A stretch of 40,608 nucleotides of DNA from Streptosporangium minutum (GTDB lineage Bacteria; Actinomycetota; Actinomycetes; Streptosporangiales; Streptosporangiaceae): NCBI RefSeq assembly GCF_002149035.1, contig NZ_NGFP01000053.1, forward strand, positions 1 to 40,608, written 5' to 3'. Positions 37,033 through 40,608 of the stretch are shown here, one piece after another; position 1 is the stretch's first letter, and each line of letters starts with the position of its first letter. The translations under genes and the position numbers were made by a program. The notes below the pieces were generated by a model. It saw only the letters and a program-made list of their open reading frames with translations, did not search any database and had not been told where the DNA came from.

Positions 37033-37066
37033 CACCGCCCGTGGGGAAGCCCCCTCACGGGCGGTG
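37033..37066 (+). terminator. Intrinsic-type terminator after the TPR gene
   Basis: CACCGCCCGTG (37033-37043) and CACGGGCGGTG (37056-37066) form a perfect 11-bp stem, followed by TGCTTT. It ends the TPR-gene transcript 72 nt past its stop. Confidence 0.8.
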
Positions 37067-37151
37067 TGCTTTCCACCTCTAGAATCTCGTTCTGCATCTT
37101 CGGCGGCAAAGGTTCCGCCCGGAGGGTTCCGTGCACAAGAGGAGGATCCGG

Positions 37152-37910
37152 ATGCTGGACCGATTCCGGCTGGACGGCAAGGTCGCGATCGTCACCGGAG
37201 CATCCTCGGGGCTCGGTGTCGCCTTCGCCCGGGGCCTGGCCGAGGCGGGCGCCGACATCGTCATCGGCGCGCGCCGCAAGGACCGCCTTGAGCGGACCCG
37301 CGCCCTGGTCGAGGAGACCGGCAGGCGGTGTGTGGCCGTGGCGACCGACGTGACCAGTCCGGAGGACTGCCAGGCGCTGGTCGAGGCGGCGGTCGCCGAG
37401 CTGGGCGCGGTGGACATCCTGATCAACAACGCCGGCGTCGGTACGGCCGTGCCCGCGCTCAAGGAGACGCCCGAGCAGTTCCGGCAGGTCGTGGAGATCA
37501 ACCTGCACGGCACCTACTGGATGGCGCAGGCCTGCGCCCGGGTCATGAGGCCCGGCTCCTCGATCGTCAACATCGGCAGCATCCTGGGGGAGACCACCGC
37601 GGGACTGCCGCAGGCCGCCTACAGCGCCTCCAAGGCGGCCGTCGTCGGGCTCACCCGCGACCTGGCCCAGCAGTGGACCGGCCGGCGCGGCATCCGGGTC
37701 AACTGCGTCGAGCCCGGCTTCTTCGCCTCGGAGATGACCGAGCAGTACGCCGAGGGATACATGGCGTGGCAGCTCGAACACCGCGTTCTGATGAAGCGTC
37801 CGGGCGATCCGGCCGAGCTGGTCGCGGCGGCGATCTTCCTTGCCTCCGACGCCGGTTCCTACGTGACCGGGGCCGTGATCCCGGTGGACGGTGGAATCCT
37901 CATCACCTGA
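37152..37910 (+). CDS. SDR family NAD(P)-dependent oxidoreductase
   Basis: This classical short-chain dehydrogenase/reductase has 252 residues. TGASSGLG near residue 15 binds the cofactor, NNAG is at 92-95, and the catalytic Ser143, Tyr157 and Lys161 form the usual triad (YSASK). The C-terminus ends VTGAVIPVDGGILIT as in the family. A strong GGAGG at 37141-37145 with 6-nt spacing fixes ATG 37152. Basic residues after the second strand (GARRKDR) suggest NADP(H) preference. The substrate is unknown; relatives include glucose- and 3-oxoacyl-reductases. Confidence 0.93.
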   Translation: MLDRFRLDGKVAIVTGASSGLGVAFARGLAEAGADIVIGARRKDRLERTRALVEETGRRCVAVATDVTSPEDCQALVEAAVAELGAVDILINNAGVGTAVPALKETPEQFRQVVEINLHGTYWMAQACARVMRPGSSIVNIGSILGETTAGLPQAAYSASKAAVVGLTRDLAQQWTGRRGIRVNCVEPGFFASEMTEQYAEGYMAWQLEHRVLMKRPGDPAELVAAAIFLASDAGSYVTGAVIPVDGGILIT

Positions 37911-37927
37911 GGTCGCCCGTATGCCGC

Positions 37928-37944
37928 GGGTAATCGTATTACCC
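37928..37944. promoter_or_regulatory. Palindromic operator-like site upstream of cupin gene
   Basis: GGGTAATCGTATTACCC is a perfect 7-bp inverted repeat around CGT. It lies 17 nt after the SDR stop and about 90 nt before the cupin start, in an unusually AT-rich patch. It resembles a dimeric-repressor site. A second short palindrome, ACACGTGT, lies about 25 nt downstream. The regulator is unknown. Confidence 0.45.
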
Positions 37945-38034
37945 CAGTTAAACGTCCGGTTTCGTGGAACACGTGTATCCGTTACGCATGAGTGCGAGAG
38001 TTCCTGTCACTTAATGGAAGCGGGTGGAGGCATC

Positions 38035-38397
38035 TTGCTGGAGATCGACAGACTCGGCGCGGTTGTCCGCGACGAGCGCCCCTGGGGTGGGTTCGAGCGT
38101 TACACGCTCAACGAGCCGTCCACCGTGAAGATCATCGAGGTGGCGCCCGGCCAGCGGCTCAGCCTGCAGAGGCACGAGCATCGGGACGAGCTGTGGGTCG
38201 CCCTCGACCCCGGCGCGGTGTTCGAGATCGACGGTGAGCGGATCGAGCCCTCGGTCGGCGACCGCGTGCTCATCCGGGCGGGCCAGACCCACCGCCTCAG
38301 CTCCGCGGGGCGGGCGACCCGGATCCTGGAGATCGCCTTCGGCCACTTCGACGAGGACGACATCGAGCGTCTCGAAGACTCCTACGGGCGCGTCTGA
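38035..38397 (+). CDS. Stand-alone phosphomannose-isomerase-type cupin
   Basis: This 120-residue protein is equivalent to the C-terminal cupin of type II mannose-6-phosphate isomerase/GDP-mannose pyrophosphorylase, here without the nucleotidyltransferase half. Metal ligands are visible as His47, His49, Glu52 and His86 (RHEHRDELW and GQTHRLSS), with PWGGFERYTLNE at the N-terminus. I prefer TTG 38035, preceded by GGAGG at 38026-38030; ATG 38014 is in frame but lacks a site. Isomerase activity is plausible but unproven, since many such small cupins bind other ligands. A palindrome lies upstream. Confidence 0.85.
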   Translation: MLEIDRLGAVVRDERPWGGFERYTLNEPSTVKIIEVAPGQRLSLQRHEHRDELWVALDPGAVFEIDGERIEPSVGDRVLIRAGQTHRLSSAGRATRILEIAFGHFDEDDIERLEDSYGRV

Positions 38398-38598
38398 GCT
38401 CGCGTATCCCCCCACCGCGCGCGCTCCGAGGTTCCCCGCGGCGTCCGGCGGGCCGGGCCGGTCGGCGGCCACCGTGGTCCGCGGGCCGGCCGTACCGCAG
38501 CCGGCTCCGACTCGGCGTCCGGCCACCGGTTCCGCGAACTCATCGCTGTATGAGGTAATTTGCCACTTCATGGGTAGTGGATGCGCGTGAGAGGTGGC

Positions 38599-39270
38599 AT
38601 GGTGCGATCGGCACTGGGACGAGGTGCGGTCGTCGCGACGATCGCGTTCACATTGGCGGGTTGCGGCCTCGCGGGGCAGGGGACCGGAGACCAGTCCGCC
38701 GGCAGCGGGAAGTCCTCTGCCGCGGCACTCAAGGACCTGAACAAGCTGCAGGTCAAGGGCCGTGCTCCGATGACCGGCTACGACCGGGACAAGTTCGGTC
38801 CCGCGTGGTCGGACGTCGACCACAACGGCTGCGACACCCGCAACGACATCCTCAAGCGCGACCTCAAGGACGAGACGTTCAAACAGGGCACCCATGACTG
38901 CATCGTGCTGACCGGGATCCTCGACGACCCCTACAGCGGCAAGACCATCAAGTTCGAGCGCGGCCAGAAGACCAGCATGGACGTGCAGATCGACCACGTG
39001 GTCGCCCTCGCCGACGCGTGGCAGAAGGGCGCCCAGCAGTGGCCGGTCAGCAAGCGCAAGGAGCTGGCCAACGACCCGCTGAACCTGCTGGCCGCCGACG
39101 GCCCGCTCAACAGCCAGAAGGGCGCCGGTGACGCGGCGACCTGGTTGCCGCCGCGCCGCGCCTACCGGTGCACCTATGTCTCCCGCCAGATCGATGTCAA
39201 GATCAAATACGACCTGTGGGTGACGTCCGCGGAGAAGGACGCCATGCAGGCCGTGTTGAACTCCTGCTGA
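38599..39270 (+). CDS. HNH (DUF1524/GmrSD C-terminal-like) nuclease lipoprotein
   Basis: This 223-residue protein is probably exported. Residues 1-22 form a lipoprotein signal ending in LAGC. The mature part carries a His-Me finger core: DVQIDHVVALADAW with His133, NDPLNLLA with Asn162, and NSQKGAGDAATWLP with Lys174 and Asp178. Many actinomycetes encode such secreted HNH family proteins. The function could be nucleic-acid scavenging or defence, but is not shown. I prefer ATG 38599 with AGAGG five bases upstream; ATG 38581 is in frame. Its TGA directly abuts the converging PepSY stop (TGATCA). Confidence 0.88.
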   Translation: MVRSALGRGAVVATIAFTLAGCGLAGQGTGDQSAGSGKSSAAALKDLNKLQVKGRAPMTGYDRDKFGPAWSDVDHNGCDTRNDILKRDLKDETFKQGTHDCIVLTGILDDPYSGKTIKFERGQKTSMDVQIDHVVALADAWQKGAQQWPVSKRKELANDPLNLLAADGPLNSQKGAGDAATWLPPRRAYRCTYVSRQIDVKIKYDLWVTSAEKDAMQAVLNSC

Positions 39271-39591
39271 TCATCCATCGCTGCCCCGCTTGAACTTGAC
39301 GATCGTGCCGGACTCGGCCGAGACGTGGATGTCGTACTCCCAGCCGTCCTTGCGTACCTCGACCTTCCAGATGGCGTAGCCGTGCTCGCACTCACGCTCG
39401 ATCTTGGTCACCCGCCCGCCCGAGACGCGGCTCCTGGCGATCTGGGCGGCCTTCTGATAGGGGATCTCCGACGCGGCAGTGGCGGGGGAGAGGGCGGCCG
39501 CCCGGTCGGCGGCGAGGGCGATGCCGCCCCCGCCGGCCAGGAGGGCAGCGGTTCCGATGGTCACGACGGCGGTTCCGATGATCTGTTTCAT
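39271..39591 (-). CDS. Secreted PepSY-domain protein
   Basis: This 106-residue protein has an N-terminal signal peptide (MKQIIGTAVVTIGTAALLAGGGGIALA) and a single PepSY domain (IPYQKAAQIARSRVSGGRVTKIE..., IWKVEVRKDGWEYDIHVSAESGTIV). PepSY domains are found in peptidase inhibitors and sensor or lipoprotein extracytoplasmic parts; small secreted ones are of unknown role. ATG 39591 gives a normal signal peptide; the longer frame from 39630 does not. Its stop abuts that of the nuclease gene. Confidence 0.85.
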   Translation of the reverse strand: MKQIIGTAVVTIGTAALLAGGGGIALAADRAAALSPATAASEIPYQKAAQIARSRVSGGRVTKIERECEHGYAIWKVEVRKDGWEYDIHVSAESGTIVKFKRGSDG

Positions 39592-39709
39592 GCATCCAGA
39601 GTTCCCGCGATCAAGGTGGGGCCAGGCCAAGCCTCCGCTAAAACAGCGTCATGCCTCCGCAGGCGTGGGAACCGGGCCGGGGGCGGACGCCCCGGCCCGC
39701 CGCCGGCCG

Positions 39710-39715
39710 TACAGT
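39710..39715 (+). promoter_or_regulatory. -10 element for leaderless pirin transcript
   Basis: TACAGT ends exactly 6 nt before GTG 39722. The intervening bases are C then five G, which could also act as a weak ribosome-binding site, but they touch the start codon. Confidence 0.6.
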
Positions 39716-39721
39716 CGGGGG

Positions 39722-40608
39722 GTGAGCAACCTGGAGACAGCCCCGCAGGAGATCCGGTGCGCCGCGGCCGCCGCGGCGGAGCCGGTCGTCGAGCGGCTGA
39801 CCGGTCACGCGGTGGCGCTGGGCGGGCCGCGCGCGATGACGGTCACCCGCACGCTGCCCAACCGGGGGCGGCGGATGGTCGGCGCGTGGTGCTTCGTCGA
39901 CGACTACGGCCCCGAGGTGGCCGCCATGCGCGTGCCGCCGCATCCGCACGCCGGGCTGCAGACGGTCACCTGGCTGGTCTCGGGTGAGGTGCTGCACCGC
40001 GACAGCCTCGGCAGCCTGCAGGAGGTACGGCCGGGCCGCCTCAACCTGATGACGGCCGGGCGTGGCATCTCCCATTCGGAGGAGTCAGCCGAGGCGCCGC
40101 TGCACGGCGTGCAGCTCTGGGTGGCCCTGCCCGACGAGGCCAGGCACGTGGCCCCGCATTTCGAGCACCACGCCGACCTGCCGGTCCTGACCGAGGGCGG
40201 CGCGCGGGTCACCGTGATCATGGGCTCGCTGGGCGGAGCCACCTCTCCGGCCCGCGCCTACACGCCGCTGCTCGGCGCGGAGATCGTGATCTCCGGCAGT
40301 GCCGCCCTGCCGGTGGAGCCGGATTTCGAGCACGCGGTCCTCCTGCTGTCCGGTGACGTCGAGGTGGCCGGTGCGCGGCTGGAGCGCGGGACGCTGCTCT
40401 ACCTCGGCTGCGGCCGGCCCGATCTCCGGATGAGCGGGCAGGGCCGCTTCCTGCTGCTCGGCGGCGAACCGTTCGACGAGGAGATCGTGATGTGGTGGAA
40501 CTTCATCGGCCGCAGCCACGACGAGATCGCCGCCTTCCGGCAGGGATGGGCGGAAGGCGAGGACTTCGGCACCGTCCAGGGTTTCGACGGCGCCCCTCTC
40601 CCCGCCCC
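39722..40608 (+). CDS. Pirin family protein (partial, runs off the window)
   Basis: This frame from GTG 39722 is open to the window end, giving 295 residues so far, close to full pirin length. It is a bicupin: VPPHPHAGLQTVTWLVSGEVLHRDSLGS carries the metal-binding His pair, GRGISHSEES and GVQLWVALP complete the N-terminal cupin, and RAYTPLLGAEIVISG... the C-terminal one. The end MWWNFIGRSHDEIAAFRQGW is typical. Bacterial pirins include quercetin dioxygenase-like enzymes and regulators of metabolism; the role here is unknown. The stop codon lies beyond the window. Confidence 0.92.
   Translation, partial: MSNLETAPQEIRCAAAAAAEPVVERLTGHAVALGGPRAMTVTRTLPNRGRRMVGAWCFVDDYGPEVAAMRVPPHPHAGLQTVTWLVSGEVLHRDSLGSLQEVRPGRLNLMTAGRGISHSEESAEAPLHGVQLWVALPDEARHVAPHFEHHADLPVLTEGGARVTVIMGSLGGATSPARAYTPLLGAEIVISGSAALPVEPDFEHAVLLLSGDVEVAGARLERGTLLYLGCGRPDLRMSGQGRFLLLGGEPFDEEIVMWWNFIGRSHDEIAAFRQGWAEGEDFGTVQGFDGAPLPA

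Noticed and set aside
34612-37035. An 807-codon minus-strand frame opposite the TPR-like gene.
   Set aside because: Gly/Val/Arg/Asp/His-rich shadow without motifs. The plus frame shows regular helical repeats and a proper terminator.

Overview
The window is high-GC DNA from an actinomycete. The core gene order DUF3046-recA-recX, rny, gluABCD, miaB, a LigB-like gene, miaA, dapF, together with an actinobacterial SOS box, a PafBC-type recA promoter and many start codons placed 6-7 nt after a TAnnnT-like -10 hexamer, points to the Streptosporangiales/Streptomycetales. A Streptosporangiaceae member is my best guess from gene content. This is inference, because no 16S sequence is present.

Left end (1-8.1 kb): the tail of an operon that looks like specialised metabolism. 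An E1-beta subunit (17-1000) overlaps an E2/lipoyl acyltransferase (993-2321), whose stop codon overlaps the start of a 1,890-residue protein (2318-7990). That protein carries a complete condensation-adenylation-carrier-thioesterase (C-A-T-TE) NRPS module followed, in one chain, by an MFS exporter. The adenylation pocket reads as Asp-like, and the thioesterase nucleophile is Cys, not Ser. The E1-alpha partner is presumably just upstream, outside the window. A strong hairpin ends the operon. This is the most interesting part of the window.

8.1-15.5 kb: a decayed TetR/NmrA chimera, an Lhr-type helicase on the minus strand, a VOC protein, DUF3046 and a small hypothetical gene.

15.5-19.85 kb: recA, with both a LexA box and a PafBC-type promoter, then recX and, after a 435-nt gap, rny (RNase Y).

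19.85-26 kb, minus strand: an S9 prolyl-oligopeptidase-family enzyme, a gluABCD-type amino-acid ABC importer and a Uma2-family protein.

26-34.7 kb: housekeeping tRNA/lysine/RNA-processing genes (miaB, LigB-like, rnz, ogt/MGMT, miaA, dapF). Between them lie a membrane-anchored disordered protein, a PLP aminotransferase preceded by the remnant of a YheO/DauR-type regulator, and an MT0933-like antitoxin-family protein.

34.7 kb to the end: a large TPR-like protein of unknown function, an SDR oxidoreductase, a stand-alone phosphomannose-isomerase-type cupin with a palindromic site upstream, a lipoprotein HNH/DUF1524 nuclease, a PepSY protein and a pirin that runs off the window. I see no tRNA, rRNA, CRISPR array, insertion sequence or attachment site.
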